From contig NZ_FCON02000020.1 in assembly GCF_001544535.1 (NCBI RefSeq), positions 1 through 64,000 on the forward strand: a stretch of DNA of 64,000 nucleotides. Direction: 5' to 3'. A program made the translations under genes and the position numbers. Source of the stretch: Caballeronia choica. GTDB lineage: Bacteria > Pseudomonadota > Gammaproteobacteria > Burkholderiales > Burkholderiaceae. Positions 28,375 through 37,977 of this stretch are shown here, piece after piece (position 1 is the stretch's first letter; the number at the start of each line of letters is the position of its first letter). The notes below the pieces were generated by a model that saw only the letters and a program-made list of their open reading frames with translations, was not told the origin of the DNA and did no database searches.

Positions 28375-30246
28375 TTAGCCTTCGATGATGGGAATTCGAC
28401 CTTGGTACACGACACCCCCTGAAATGCGCATGAAGTACTGCAGGTTCGGCAAGCTATGGATGAGCCGCACTGGGATCAGCGGCACCTTCTCCAACTGCAA
28501 CGTGCGCGATTGAGATCCGCTGAACTCCATCGCGTGCGATTCGGTCGTGGTGTTGGTGCTATTCGAGATATTCACCACTCGAATCGCTGTCTCCCCCACC
28601 TTGTCCGAGAACCATTTGGCGGTGTCGCTATCTTCCAATCTTAAAATCACCTGATTATTTAGGTTTCCTAAAACCTGCAGCATTTTTGCTGCGTTTCCGA
28701 GTTTCGCCTCGAGGTCGGCCCGCGCCTGGAAGGCAACGAAGGCCTTGAAGCCCGCGCCCCGCCCCTTGTTCAGGATCTGAATCACTTGTTCGTTGATCGC
28801 TTCAGCGATCTCATCAATGATGAGAACGACGTCGGGCTTCTCCAAATAGAAGTTGTAGATGGAGCCGCACACCGCCGCCACATCCGACAGCGCCATCGAG
28901 GCTATTGCTTTCTGGACAATGTTGTTCGACAGGGAATCGAGGCCCATGTAGAGGACCGCCTTCTGCTTGATGATCTTGTCGATGTCCCAAATCTCCCGCT
29001 CGTCCTCGAAGTCGTCGGCCTTTGGCGCGAGCATCAGGCCAGTTTCCCCGGTGGCGAGCATCTGAAGCAACGGCAACGCTGAGGCGATGATCCGCATGTA
29101 GTGCTCGCGGTCATGCGTATAAGTGGCAATCAGGCCATCGATGGTTTCGTGCCCGCGATCGTCGGCCGCGAACCGGTCAATGTATAGCTTGGCCATGCCG
29201 TCGACGAGCGAGACATCATTACGGCCGCGCGCGTCCTTGACGGTCGCGATCACGACAAGCTCTTCCCAGTTCGTCAGGTCGTTTGCAACGAAGAAGCGGC
29301 GTAGGCACCGGTCAAGCAGCGTGCCGATGCCTGATTGCGCATACTTGAGGATCGAGCGCAGGTTTGGCTTGTCCCCCACGTACAGCTCGCCTTTTACCGC
29401 ACGGTCGATGAACAGAAACGCGAAGTCGCGGAACGGCCCCTCTTCCATCAATTGCGCGATGCGAGAAGGGATTTCGGACGGCTGTGACCAGTTCTCGAGC
29501 GGGTTGAGCCGGATCGACTCATTCGGCTTGGCCTGGTTGAAGTAAAGAAATTTCCGGCCGGCGCGCGCACATTCCTTTTCCACGCGGTTCTTCCAGTCGT
29601 CGTCGTTCTTCGGGTCGACGATGATCAGCACGTCCTTCGGATTGTAAATGACTTGGGTGGAGATGACCTCGTAGGTGCGAGTCTTTCCGGAACCTGTCGT
29701 ACCTCCGACGAGCGTGTGACCGCCCATCGCCTTGTAGTGGAACGGCACACGGACCTTTTTCGGCTCCATGCCGTGAATCCAGGACGAGCCTTGCGGCATC
29801 CGGTCGCGTACGCTGTCCTTGGGCGCAAATAGCAGCTCGATGCGTGTCTCGATGGCGCGACCGATCTCGGTTTTTGAAAGCCACCGGGGCAACGACGGGA
29901 TGTCGGTCACCGGCATGCGCAAAATGTCGTGCGCGATCTGCGTATGCTTCTGCGTCCACTCGAAGCCAATGCCAAGGTACATGGAGTCCTCGCGCTCGCG
30001 CATCGTCTTTTGCGTGGCCAACAGCGTGCCGATATGAATCCTGCTCAGCCACTTCGTTGAAATAGCCACGCGAAAGCTCAGCGCGCGCCAAACCTGATAT
30101 CCCCGTACGACCAGCAGCGCAAGGCTCGCCAGTGCGAACGCCCAGCCATACGGCATGCCGGAAGCCAAAATACCGACGATGGCGACCGGCCAGATAGTCA
30201 GTGGCCGAAATTCGTAGATCGGACGAAAATGATTGACGTAGTTCAT
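28375..30246 (-). CDS. traD: TraD/VirD4-type conjugative coupling protein
   Basis: A 623-residue protein. Two N-terminal transmembrane helices lie at about 17-50. Walker A GGTTGSGKT is at 181-189, and Walker B VVLIIDEIAEA near residue 475. The size and block match the TraD proteins of SXT/ICE-like elements. As a hexameric ATPase at the inner membrane it would hand the relaxase-DNA complex to the type IV secretion channel. It overlaps the TraI_2-like gene by four bases. Confidence 0.88.
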   Translation of the reverse strand: MNYVNHFRPIYEFRPLTIWPVAIVGILASGMPYGWAFALASLALLVVRGYQVWRALSFRVAISTKWLSRIHIGTLLATQKTMREREDSMYLGIGFEWTQKHTQIAHDILRMPVTDIPSLPRWLSKTEIGRAIETRIELLFAPKDSVRDRMPQGSSWIHGMEPKKVRVPFHYKAMGGHTLVGGTTGSGKTRTYEVISTQVIYNPKDVLIIVDPKNDDDWKNRVEKECARAGRKFLYFNQAKPNESIRLNPLENWSQPSEIPSRIAQLMEEGPFRDFAFLFIDRAVKGELYVGDKPNLRSILKYAQSGIGTLLDRCLRRFFVANDLTNWEELVVIATVKDARGRNDVSLVDGMAKLYIDRFAADDRGHETIDGLIATYTHDREHYMRIIASALPLLQMLATGETGLMLAPKADDFEDEREIWDIDKIIKQKAVLYMGLDSLSNNIVQKAIASMALSDVAAVCGSIYNFYLEKPDVVLIIDEIAEAINEQVIQILNKGRGAGFKAFVAFQARADLEAKLGNAAKMLQVLGNLNNQVILRLEDSDTAKWFSDKVGETAIRVVNISNSTNTTTESHAMEFSGSQSRTLQLEKVPLIPVRLIHSLPNLQYFMRISGGVVYQGRIPIIEG

Positions 30247-31643
30247 GCCGCAGGCCGCTCCATGATCAGCCGTCCCGCGCGCTCAACGATGCAGATGTCG
30301 TTTCCAGCCGCGCGCATCAGGAGGCTGCGCTTCCTGAGCTGCTCCACGAGCGTGTCACTCGTCAAGCCGTATGCGCCGATCAGGCGCTTCTGAACCGTCA
30401 GCCCCTGCTCTCCCCACGCCACCTTGGCCTTGCCCGCGGCCACGTCGTCCGCGAGCGCGCGGAAAAACTCCCGCATCATCGCGGCGCCCGGTCCGAGAAC
30501 CTCGTTCAGCTCCTCATCGCTCGGGCCGGAGCGCGACGCCTTGCCTTCACTCGGCGCTACGCCGGCCGTCGCCGGGTCCGCAGCCGGCGCGCGTGGCGTG
30601 CCGGATGATGGGGGCGGTGCCGACGCTTGAGCTGAGAGGTCACTCGCGGCCGCGTTGGCGGCCTGTGCTTCGCTGCGCTCCAACGCATCGAGCAAGGACT
30701 GAGAAAACTGTGAACCCCTCGGCGCAGACGGCTGCGCCGATGCCTGTGCCGGATCCACCGGAGCGGGCGACGCGGTCGCTTTTTCGGCAGGGGCGGCCAC
30801 CGCGCTCGAGGGTGCGGCCGCTAGAGTCGTTGCGGGTGCCGCGGGCGCCGTAGGTGTCGCCGCGCCGGCAGGTACGGTCACCGCCGCGACTTGCGGCTGA
30901 AGCTCAAGCGCAACATGGACGGCCGGCGGCACGTCAAACTTCACCGGAGCGAACACGCCACGTTGAGCTTTTCGCTCGAAGTTGCCCGCGACATCCATCG
31001 CTTGGCGAACGACCTTATGCACCAGCGCCTCGAACCCCAACGGACTTCTCTCCGGGTTGATCGCTCCGAAGAGATCGGCAAGCACCGCCGTATCGAGCCC
31101 GGACAGCAATTCCGCCGAGATCACCGTCTGGGCGAACATCGCAGTGCGCATCCGCTCGCCTTTGAGTGCCGTCGGGCGGCGTTGAACCAAATAGTCGCCA
31201 TCGCTAATCCAGGTGCCGAACGCGCCGTGCGCGCCCGGGTTCCACGGTGTGCGGTCCGACACCCGGATGAAGTCGAAGTGACGGCACGGTTCATCCAGAG
31301 AGGAACAAGCCGCCGCCAGAAACACCGCGTAGTTGTACTGGGGCTCCAACCGCCGGCGCTTATCGGAGCTCAGGTCGGCAGCAAATTTCTGGCCACCAGC
31401 GAGCCGCAAGGCGTAAAACGTCGATTCGACCGTCGCACGGAAAGCGCCGCCCGGCTCGGCGTGGAGCTCGGGCGTCAACGGCATGGACGAGAACCACACA
31501 GCGCAGCGCCGAAGCACCGAGAGCCATTTGCGCTCGAACTCCGCCTGCGTGCTCTCGTTGGCGCACTGGCGCACGAGTTCGATGCGCTTTTGGTGAGTCG
31601 CGAGCAACGCATCGGATGCGATCGGATGATGGGCGCTCGACAT
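30243..31643 (-). CDS. TraI_2-domain protein, MobH relaxase-like
   Basis: A 466-residue protein. The N-terminal 220 residues follow the MobH TraI_2 layout (SMPLTPELHAEPGGAFRATV, then WNPGAHGAFGTWI). An Ala/Pro-rich linker at about 245-370 joins it to a C-terminal winged-helix-like domain (FFRALADDVAAGK, GLTVQKRLIGAYGLTSDTL). In active MobH relaxases the family motif is HH..GGL..H. Here only one His precedes GG and the downstream His is replaced, so catalysis is doubtful. It sits directly upstream of TraD, the usual relaxase position. Confidence 0.55.
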   Translation of the reverse strand: MSSAHHPIASDALLATHQKRIELVRQCANESTQAEFERKWLSVLRRCAVWFSSMPLTPELHAEPGGAFRATVESTFYALRLAGGQKFAADLSSDKRRRLEPQYNYAVFLAAACSSLDEPCRHFDFIRVSDRTPWNPGAHGAFGTWISDGDYLVQRRPTALKGERMRTAMFAQTVISAELLSGLDTAVLADLFGAINPERSPLGFEALVHKVVRQAMDVAGNFERKAQRGVFAPVKFDVPPAVHVALELQPQVAAVTVPAGAATPTAPAAPATTLAAAPSSAVAAPAEKATASPAPVDPAQASAQPSAPRGSQFSQSLLDALERSEAQAANAAASDLSAQASAPPPSSGTPRAPAADPATAGVAPSEGKASRSGPSDEELNEVLGPGAAMMREFFRALADDVAAGKAKVAWGEQGLTVQKRLIGAYGLTSDTLVEQLRKRSLLMRAAGNDICIVERAGRLIMERPAA

Positions 31644-32671
31644 CAGAAGAAACCCCGCGCCAGCTTGAGCGGACCCGTGCCAGTCGCGCTCGCTCCACCA
31701 CCGAATATGCCCGCCAGCTTTGGAATTTCGAACGACAGCAGCAAAATGAACACGGCCAAGTTGAACACAAAACCGGAATTAACCGTCGTTCCTGCATGTT
31801 GCGCTGACGCGGCAACAGAATCTGCGATTGCGTGACCCATAAGCTTCATCAAAATTGCGACCGCGACAACGTACATGCCCGCGCTGATCATCCAATCGAG
31901 CCACTTCACGAAGTAGTTGCGCGTATAGCTGGAGAATCCCAACGCAATGGCAATCGGGCCGAGGACGATACCGAAGGCTGCCTGAACTTGCCCAATCGCC
32001 GAAAAGTACATGAAAACGACCGCTGCGATGCACATCGCCAAAAATGCAAGAGCCAACATGAGGATGTCCGCAACCATCCCGTTCATGTCTGTGGCGGCTC
32101 GAAGCACACTTACCTGCTGTCGTAACGCATCCAGGATCGTTCCGCCTAACGTGGCCATCTGTGTCGCGGCCGAGTTGCTCGTTGCGCCACCAATTTGGAC
32201 CGCAAGATCGTTGAACCAGCTGTAAAAGCCCGGCGCAGCCGTCGTATAGCCCAGATAGAGCGCCACAAAAACGCCAACAATGGCGATCTCCTCGAACAGA
32301 TTCACCCATGCGGCGATAGGGTGGTGTGTCCCGGAGAACCTCACCCCTGCCAGAACCAGGGTGATAACGCCCAGCCCCCAGGCAAACTTGTCGGCTTCTT
32401 TTCTGACGCTCTCGCTTGCAGTGACGGCGGTCGAAATCAGGTTGCCGACGAGCCCGCTGATCTGGGTCAACGCTTGGCTGGATCCGACAGCAAAATCACC
32501 GGCCCTGTTCGGATTCTGTGATGCTGCAGACGTCGACGAGGACGTCGAGGCCGTGGTGCCGGCGGAATCTGTCTGGGCGAACGCGGACGCACAGCCGAGG
32601 CTCGCGACCAAGAACACGCAGACGCTTACGAGAAAAGCGCGCACGGTGCGCGAAAAGCAAAGGTTCGACAC
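31643..32671 (-). CDS. trbL: VirB6/TrbL family type IV secretion inner-membrane protein
   Basis: A 342-residue protein starting at GTG 32671, overlapping the TrbJ stop. A signal-like N-terminal helix (FLVSVCVFLVASLGCASA) is followed by a Ser/Thr-rich stretch and at least five transmembrane helices, with an Ala/Gly-rich C-terminus. VirB6/TrbL forms part of the inner-membrane channel and helps pass the DNA substrate. The order TrbJ-TrbL matches the trb operon. Confidence 0.82.
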   Translation of the reverse strand: MSNLCFSRTVRAFLVSVCVFLVASLGCASAFAQTDSAGTTASTSSSTSAASQNPNRAGDFAVGSSQALTQISGLVGNLISTAVTASESVRKEADKFAWGLGVITLVLAGVRFSGTHHPIAAWVNLFEEIAIVGVFVALYLGYTTAAPGFYSWFNDLAVQIGGATSNSAATQMATLGGTILDALRQQVSVLRAATDMNGMVADILMLALAFLAMCIAAVVFMYFSAIGQVQAAFGIVLGPIAIALGFSSYTRNYFVKWLDWMISAGMYVVAVAILMKLMGHAIADSVAASAQHAGTTVNSGFVFNLAVFILLLSFEIPKLAGIFGGGASATGTGPLKLARGFF

Positions 32672-33436
32672 TTATTGCCCCAGAACGGTCGACGAGCTGA
32701 TTTTCGCTTTGTACGTCTCGCGCTCGCTGTCGAGCTGCGCCTTGAGCGCGGCGCGCGCGGTGGTACTCGCCTTGTCGTCGGCCGCCTTCGCGGACTGTTC
32801 GACAGCATCGCTCTGCTGCTTGGCGGCCATCATTTGCAGAAGATCACCGTTCTGGCTCGCGACGATATCGAGCATGTGGGTCGTCAGTTGCGCGGTTGCC
32901 TCCATCGTCGGCGACATGTTCAACTGGTCCTGAATCTCCTGGCGGCGTTTGGCGAGCACCCCTACGTGGGAGATGACGTCATTACCCTGTTGAAACAGTT
33001 GCCTGGCCATCTTGTCGTTGTTCTCGATGAGCGTATTCTGGTCCGCGAACCACTGAGAGGCCGTCTTCCCGGACTGCGTAATCAGAGCCTGGACCTTCGT
33101 CGCATACTCGGCGTTGCTTTGCAGACCGCCATAGAGGGACTTCAGGCCGTCGGTGTACTTCGACAGACTCCCGATGTCGCCGTTGATCGTCGTAATCTGC
33201 GCCAGCATGGCGGCCGGATTCAGGTTGGTCGCCTGCTTCAGTTGATTGAGCATCATCTGGTACTGGTAGATCAGGTTGGTGTCTTGATAGACCTCCCCCT
33301 TCACCGCCGCTGCCGCGGTGATTGTGTTTTTGACGAAGTTCGTCGGATCGAACACGGTCGTCCACGCCCCCGCCTGTTGCACGAATCCGAAAGTCAGTAC
33401 GGTCGTGGCAAAGCACCTGATCAGCTTTTTCATCAT
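32672..33436 (-). CDS. trbJ: VirB5/TrbJ family type IV secretion protein
   Basis: A 254-residue exported protein; start ATG 33436 (MMKKLIRCFATTVLTFGFVQ) with a signal peptide cut after about residue 24 (AGA). The mature part is helical with long amphipathic segments (YQYQMMLNQLKQATNLNP, LKSLYGGLQ), typical of TrbJ/VirB5, a minor pilus-tip and adhesion component. Confidence 0.82.
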   Translation of the reverse strand: MMKKLIRCFATTVLTFGFVQQAGAWTTVFDPTNFVKNTITAAAAVKGEVYQDTNLIYQYQMMLNQLKQATNLNPAAMLAQITTINGDIGSLSKYTDGLKSLYGGLQSNAEYATKVQALITQSGKTASQWFADQNTLIENNDKMARQLFQQGNDVISHVGVLAKRRQEIQDQLNMSPTMEATAQLTTHMLDIVASQNGDLLQMMAAKQQSDAVEQSAKAADDKASTTARAALKAQLDSERETYKAKISSSTVLGQ

Positions 33437-33465
33437 GATGGGAAGGCCCCGCGAAATCTTAGAAG

Positions 33466-35928
33466 TTATGCGTTTGCGAGCACGTCTCGCACATACGCGT
33501 CTTGCCAGTTGTCGACGCCTGACTTCATATGCTTGTCGAGCAGCGCTTGCGCACGCCCATCCGAGCGGAGGTAGGCGAGCGCCTCCTTCGAGAAAGCAGC
33601 CTGCAGCATGCGGGTCTGAGTCGACGTCACCCACAGGTAGTCACGGTTCGGCACTGCGTCGGTGATCATCTTGATCTGGTGCAGCGTGAGCCCGAAAATC
33701 TCCTGATAGAGCTCCAGATTGTTGATGGCGTCGCTGTTCGGCAGGTAAATCAGGTTCGGGATGTTCTCTTTCAGAATCTCGAAGTTCGGCACACGTCGCA
33801 ATTGACCGAGCGACTGCGTCGCCATGAGAAGGCCAGCGTTGAGCTTGCGAATCGTCACCGCCCAGATTTCGAGGCGCGCGTAAAACTTGGGGTAGGTGAA
33901 AAAGAATCCCGCTTCTTCAATTTCGATCACGGTGTAGCGCTTGCCGTCGAGAATTTGCGCGATCCGGTAGAACGCGTAGTCCATGAAGAGCGCGGCGGCG
34001 ACCGGATAGTTCTGGAACAAGTCGCCCATCTCGATCGACAGATCATCCGAGAGCGAGAAGCCGTCCTCGACGTGGTCGAAGAATCGACCGTTCTTCTGAC
34101 CGCTGGTCCACACCTGCAGGCGTTCGCGCAAATCGGCGGGCAGCAGCGTGTACAGACCTGACAGGCACCAGTCCTCGCGCTCGTAGGCGCCGGCCAAGGC
34201 CACAATGCTGTTGTAAATTTCGGTCTCTTGCGTCGGGGTGCAGGTGTAGTCTTCGCCCTCGATCACGAGCTTGACCCATTCCGCCACGTAGGCCCAATGC
34301 TTCTCCCCGCCGATCAGGGAGAGCGGATTCACAGACGTCGCCGCCTCGAACCGGCCCGTCGCATCGATGAAGCGTCCGCCGCCGAGCAGGGTCGGGATGC
34401 GGGTCGAACGGTCCTTGTCGAACCGGATGCGCCGTGCACCGTGACGGCCTGTCTGCGACAACAGGAAATTGAGCATCACGGACTTCCCGGCCCCGATTGG
34501 GCCGACGACGAGCGTGTGAGCCTTGCCACCAGGGTGATGCAGGTCGACGTTCTGCAGGGTCCGATGGCGCGTGGGCAGCACCGTGAGCGGCCCTGTCTTG
34601 CTGCCTGATTGCTGCGTGAGCCATTCGTTGACAGTCGCTCCCTCGCCGACACTGCAAAGCGGGGCGATGTCCGACACGGCGGGAGTCTCGACAAATTGCA
34701 GGCGTTTCTGTTGATCCCAACGCCCAGGCAGTGTGGAGGCCCATGCCGCGAATAGATTGTCGGTCTCCTGAATCACCCCGAAGCCCGCGTTACCAATGAC
34801 GCCCACGACCTGACGCGTTGCGTCCTCGCACTCTTCCGGCGTGCTGCCGTAGACGACGATCGAGATGTTGGCGAACCCGTACTGCTGGCCTTCGGCGTCC
34901 AGTCTCGCGAGTGCGTCGCTCGCCTCCTTTGCCAATAGCTCGCGGCCTTCGTCGTTTTTCTGTTCTTCTTTTGTCGCCCACTGCTTGAGGATCGCGACAG
35001 GATTGAACGCGGCGGCCTTGTAGAAGCCCCGGATCTTTTTGATGTAGGCACTCGCACGTGAAGAGTCGAGAAACCGGTACATCACGCACACGTCTAGCTC
35101 CGCATCAACTTGCGAGAGCACGTCGAGCGATGCCTCCTGAAAGCCCATCCATTCCTTGACGCCAATGATGCGCGCGTAGACCTTGCCGTGCGCGGACTCG
35201 AACATGAGTTCCTTCGCCCCGATCGTCACGAACGTCTCGGTCAGGTGCGTATCGAGCATCGTCACCGGATAGCGCACGCGGCGCTTTGGCGTGCTCGGAT
35301 TCGCTCGCTGATGGAGGAGCGACAGTGCGTTCTGCAATTGCAGACGTCTCATCTTCAAGCGCGTGACGCCGCCGGTAAAACCATCGATCACGGCCTCAAA
35401 GCGCTTGATTTCGTTCTGGAGCTTGGTGAGGTCGAAAACGAACGCACTTCGCGCCAGAAGCAGGTCCTTCGCGGCTTCGAACAGCGCGACGGCCAGATTC
35501 TTGCCGCCGACGGTCATGTGGTAGCCGACCTTGTCGAAGATGCGGGAAAGTCCGGTCTCAGGTGTGAATGCAAGCGAGAGCGAGTGCGAGTTGCGGAAAT
35601 ACTTGCCGCTGCCAATGTTGGACCGATTGATGGCGTCTACACGCGCGTCTGCGGTTGACGAAAAATCGCCATCGATGGTGCCCTTCACCCGTCGGTGTGA
35701 GACCCGCCACCACGCCGTGACGCGGTGATCGAAGTTCCGGCATGCGTGATCGAGGTTGTCGCGCGCGGCGCTGATGTCGCCCGGATTGGGTGTGTCGGCG
35801 TCAATTCCTTCGAACTCGAAGACCGTCAGGAGCGACCCGTCCTTATCGAGCACCAGTTCGGGCGTGACCATCGTCATCCACGGCGCGATTTCTTGCACCG
35901 GGCGCTTGGTGAAGGTCATTTTCAGCAT
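33466..35928 (-). CDS. trbE: VirB4/TrbE type IV secretion ATPase
   Basis: An 820-residue protein. The CagE/TrbE N-terminal domain covers about 1-400. Walker A GPIGAGKS is at 476-483 and Walker B-like TVIEIEEAGFFF near 650. Length and motifs are complete. VirB4 energises pilus assembly and substrate transfer at the inner membrane. It overlaps trbD by seven bases. Confidence 0.92.
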   Translation of the reverse strand: MLKMTFTKRPVQEIAPWMTMVTPELVLDKDGSLLTVFEFEGIDADTPNPGDISAARDNLDHACRNFDHRVTAWWRVSHRRVKGTIDGDFSSTADARVDAINRSNIGSGKYFRNSHSLSLAFTPETGLSRIFDKVGYHMTVGGKNLAVALFEAAKDLLLARSAFVFDLTKLQNEIKRFEAVIDGFTGGVTRLKMRRLQLQNALSLLHQRANPSTPKRRVRYPVTMLDTHLTETFVTIGAKELMFESAHGKVYARIIGVKEWMGFQEASLDVLSQVDAELDVCVMYRFLDSSRASAYIKKIRGFYKAAAFNPVAILKQWATKEEQKNDEGRELLAKEASDALARLDAEGQQYGFANISIVVYGSTPEECEDATRQVVGVIGNAGFGVIQETDNLFAAWASTLPGRWDQQKRLQFVETPAVSDIAPLCSVGEGATVNEWLTQQSGSKTGPLTVLPTRHRTLQNVDLHHPGGKAHTLVVGPIGAGKSVMLNFLLSQTGRHGARRIRFDKDRSTRIPTLLGGGRFIDATGRFEAATSVNPLSLIGGEKHWAYVAEWVKLVIEGEDYTCTPTQETEIYNSIVALAGAYEREDWCLSGLYTLLPADLRERLQVWTSGQKNGRFFDHVEDGFSLSDDLSIEMGDLFQNYPVAAALFMDYAFYRIAQILDGKRYTVIEIEEAGFFFTYPKFYARLEIWAVTIRKLNAGLLMATQSLGQLRRVPNFEILKENIPNLIYLPNSDAINNLELYQEIFGLTLHQIKMITDAVPNRDYLWVTSTQTRMLQAAFSKEALAYLRSDGRAQALLDKHMKSGVDNWQDAYVRDVLANA

Positions 35929-36230
35929 GGGAGGTCCTGATCGAATCCGTACGGGCGCTTGAACCGCGCGCCGCTCTTTCCATTGGATCCCGGCTCATAC
36001 ACGTCCGGATAGCGGTTGTAGACCAACATGACCAGTCGCCACCACGGGTCTTTCGAGCTTTTCCAGCGCAGGAAAAGATGCACGATTACGCCCACCACCA
36101 GAAACGACGGACTCCAACTGGTGTACGAGAGCAACGCGGTGAGCGTGCCGTTCAGAATCGCAAGCATGCGATCGGCGCCGCCCATCTGGCGTGGCAAGGA
36201 AAGCCCGCGACTGACCTTGTGCTGGCGCAT
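35922..36230 (-). CDS. trbD: VirB3/TrbD type IV secretion membrane protein
   Basis: A 102-residue protein starting one base after the VirB2 stop. One to two hydrophobic helices lie at about 25-55 (LTALLSYTSWSPSFLVVGVI). The C-terminal basic part ends PYGFDQDLPC. VirB3 partners VirB4 in pilus assembly, consistent with the overlap of the two genes. Confidence 0.8.
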   Translation of the reverse strand: MRQHKVSRGLSLPRQMGGADRMLAILNGTLTALLSYTSWSPSFLVVGVIVHLFLRWKSSKDPWWRLVMLVYNRYPDVYEPGSNGKSGARFKRPYGFDQDLPC

Positions 36231-36231
36231 A

Positions 36232-36585
36232 TCAGCAGGCGTTGGTCATGTGGAAGTGATCGCGCATGATCGGCACAGCCACCGAAGCGATGCCGAGGCC
36301 GACCAGCACCACCGAGAACGTCTTCGCGATATTGCTTTCCGAATTGGCCACTGCGACACCGCCGAGCGTGATGAGCACGATCCCGATGCCGTACAGATAG
36401 GGGCCGCTGATCAGGTTGCTGATCGTGCAGATAATGTCGGTCAGGCCCGTAAGCGACGAGTAGTCGCCTGCCGCCATCGCCGTGATCGATACGACGCTCA
36501 GCAGCGCTCCAGCGAGCATCGGTCTGCCGGGCCGTAGCTTCTTCGCCACCGCAGCAGCCGTGCTCATCACCTTCTTTCCCTTCAT
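36232..36585 (-). CDS. trbC: VirB2/TrbC major pilin
   Basis: A 117-residue protein; ATG 36585 has GGGAG upstream, and the much longer open frame upstream overlaps VirB11. A long signal region ends MAAGDYSS. Two transmembrane helices follow (YLYGIGIVLITLGGVAVA and FSVVLVGLGIASVAVPIM), as expected of the conjugative pilin subunit. Confidence 0.82.
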   Translation of the reverse strand: MKGKKVMSTAAAVAKKLRPGRPMLAGALLSVVSITAMAAGDYSSLTGLTDIICTISNLISGPYLYGIGIVLITLGGVAVANSESNIAKTFSVVLVGLGIASVAVPIMRDHFHMTNAC

Positions 36586-36598
36586 GTTGATACTCCCG

Positions 36599-37648
36599 TC
36601 AAAAAACGCGTTGTAGGTCATAGTCGTTGTTGTGAAAGCCCCGGATTTCGAGGATCTCGGAGACGTGGCGCATCTCGCCGGTGCGTTTGAAATGCACCAC
36701 ATAGTTGAAGCAATCCGCGATGTTCTTGCGCATGTCTTCAAGTTCCCATCGGGATCCCGGCGGGATGCCCAACATCGCGAGGCTCTCCAAACGGCTGAGT
36801 GCCGTGCGAGCGTTATTGGCGTGAAGGGACGCGAGGCCGCCGTCGTGGCCGGTGTTGAGCGCTTGCAGGAGGTCGTAGGCTTCGCCGCCGCGCACTTCGC
36901 CAACGATGATTCGGTCAGGGCGAAATCGCAGGCAGAGCGCCACCAGAAGTTGCGTGGTGACGTTGGTATCGATGTTCGAAAGCAGTCGAACGCGATTTGG
37001 TACGTAGAGCTTCAACTCCATCGTGTCTTCGATGGTGACCACACGCTGGTCAGCCGGGATCGTGCCGATCAGTGCGTTCAGGAAGGTCGTCTTGCCCGCC
37101 GAGGTGCCGCCGGCGACAAGTACGTTTTTTCGCGACTGCACGAGCGCGACCAGGGCGCGCATCAACGCCTCGTTCTCGATGCCTTCGTCGAAGTGAATGG
37201 CTTCTGCCGCTGCGGGACGCGCGTGGGCGGCGGAGAACGCCCCCATGCTCACGTAGTCCTCCATCGTGAGCTTGGATTCGCGGTGCTTGCGGATGCTGAG
37301 CGCGTGGCCGTCGATTGCCGTGGGGCTCATCACCGCGGCAACCCGCAGATTCTGATGACCGGCGTTGATGATGCCCTTGTCGCTGCCGGCGCGCGCGGAC
37401 TTGTCCACCGACGAGGCGAGCGCACGGATCGCGGCCTCGAGATGTTGCGGACGCAAATCAACGTTCACGCGGGACATCACGCCGCGATGCTCAACCCAGA
37501 CGTTGCGGTAATCGTTGATCATGATTTCCGCAAGCTCGGGCGCGTCAAGCTGTTCTTTCAGTGGCGAGAGTGCCTGAAAGAACATGCGTACCGCCTCAGC
37601 TTCGAGCGGGCGCAGTTTTAGCAAGTGATTGTCGGCAGAGTCGGTCAT
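36599..37648 (-). CDS. trbB: VirB11/TrbB type IV secretion ATPase
   Basis: A 349-residue protein starting MTDSADNHLLK at 37648; no strong ribosome-binding site. Walker A GGTSAGKTT is at 180-188, followed by an Asp box (VVTIEDTMEL), Walker B (RPDRIIVGEVRGGEAYD) and a His box (HDGGLASLHANNA). It is a hexameric traffic ATPase that switches the machine between pilus assembly and DNA transfer. It is the first gene of the T4SS operon; a plus-strand promoter-operator module lies 210 bases upstream on the other strand. Confidence 0.9.
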   Translation of the reverse strand: MTDSADNHLLKLRPLEAEAVRMFFQALSPLKEQLDAPELAEIMINDYRNVWVEHRGVMSRVNVDLRPQHLEAAIRALASSVDKSARAGSDKGIINAGHQNLRVAAVMSPTAIDGHALSIRKHRESKLTMEDYVSMGAFSAAHARPAAAEAIHFDEGIENEALMRALVALVQSRKNVLVAGGTSAGKTTFLNALIGTIPADQRVVTIEDTMELKLYVPNRVRLLSNIDTNVTTQLLVALCLRFRPDRIIVGEVRGGEAYDLLQALNTGHDGGLASLHANNARTALSRLESLAMLGIPPGSRWELEDMRKNIADCFNYVVHFKRTGEMRHVSEILEIRGFHNNDYDLQRVF

Positions 37649-37857
37649 GCGATGCTTTTCGGGCGATCTAACAATGCGACTATTGTTGAGGGAACCCTGG
37701 CGCGGCAGGCCGCAAAAGCGATGTGAAATCAAGCGGCTTTCGCTGATCCCGAAGATTAGCGATGGGCTGGGGGCCGTCGAGACGAGTACGACCGCCGGGG
37801 ACCGTCACCGAGACCACCATTGATATCTCGTCGAGGACCCGCATTGCCGTGAGACGG

Positions 37858-37883
37858 AGTGGATGTAACGTGTTACATCCACT
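37858..37883. promoter_or_regulatory. 26-bp palindromic operator, copy 2
   Basis: agtggatgtaac-gt-gttacatccact, palindromic except at the centre. It abuts the -35 box of the plus-strand promoter at 37885-37913 and lies between the divergent trbB and zinc-finger genes. Confidence 0.7.
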
Positions 37884-37884
37884 T

Positions 37885-37913
37885 TTGAGGAAAGACCCCG
37901 AGAATCGTATAGC
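37885..37913 (+). promoter_or_regulatory. Sigma-70 promoter next to operator copy 2
   Basis: TTGAGG (37885-37890), 17-base spacer, TATAGC (37908-37913). The same module occurs at 54440-54468 with the same distance to the palindrome. It should drive the zinc-finger protein gene at 37978. Confidence 0.7.
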
Positions 37914-37977
37914 TTTCGATCCCACACCGCGCGGGAGAGACGGTAGGGTTTTTGTAGAATGGGCTTTTCGAGCCAAC

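Noticed and set aside
36632-37621. Plus-strand frame of 329 codons opposite trbB
   Set aside because: Mirrors the VirB11 gene codon for codon; VirB11 motifs prove the minus strand is coding.
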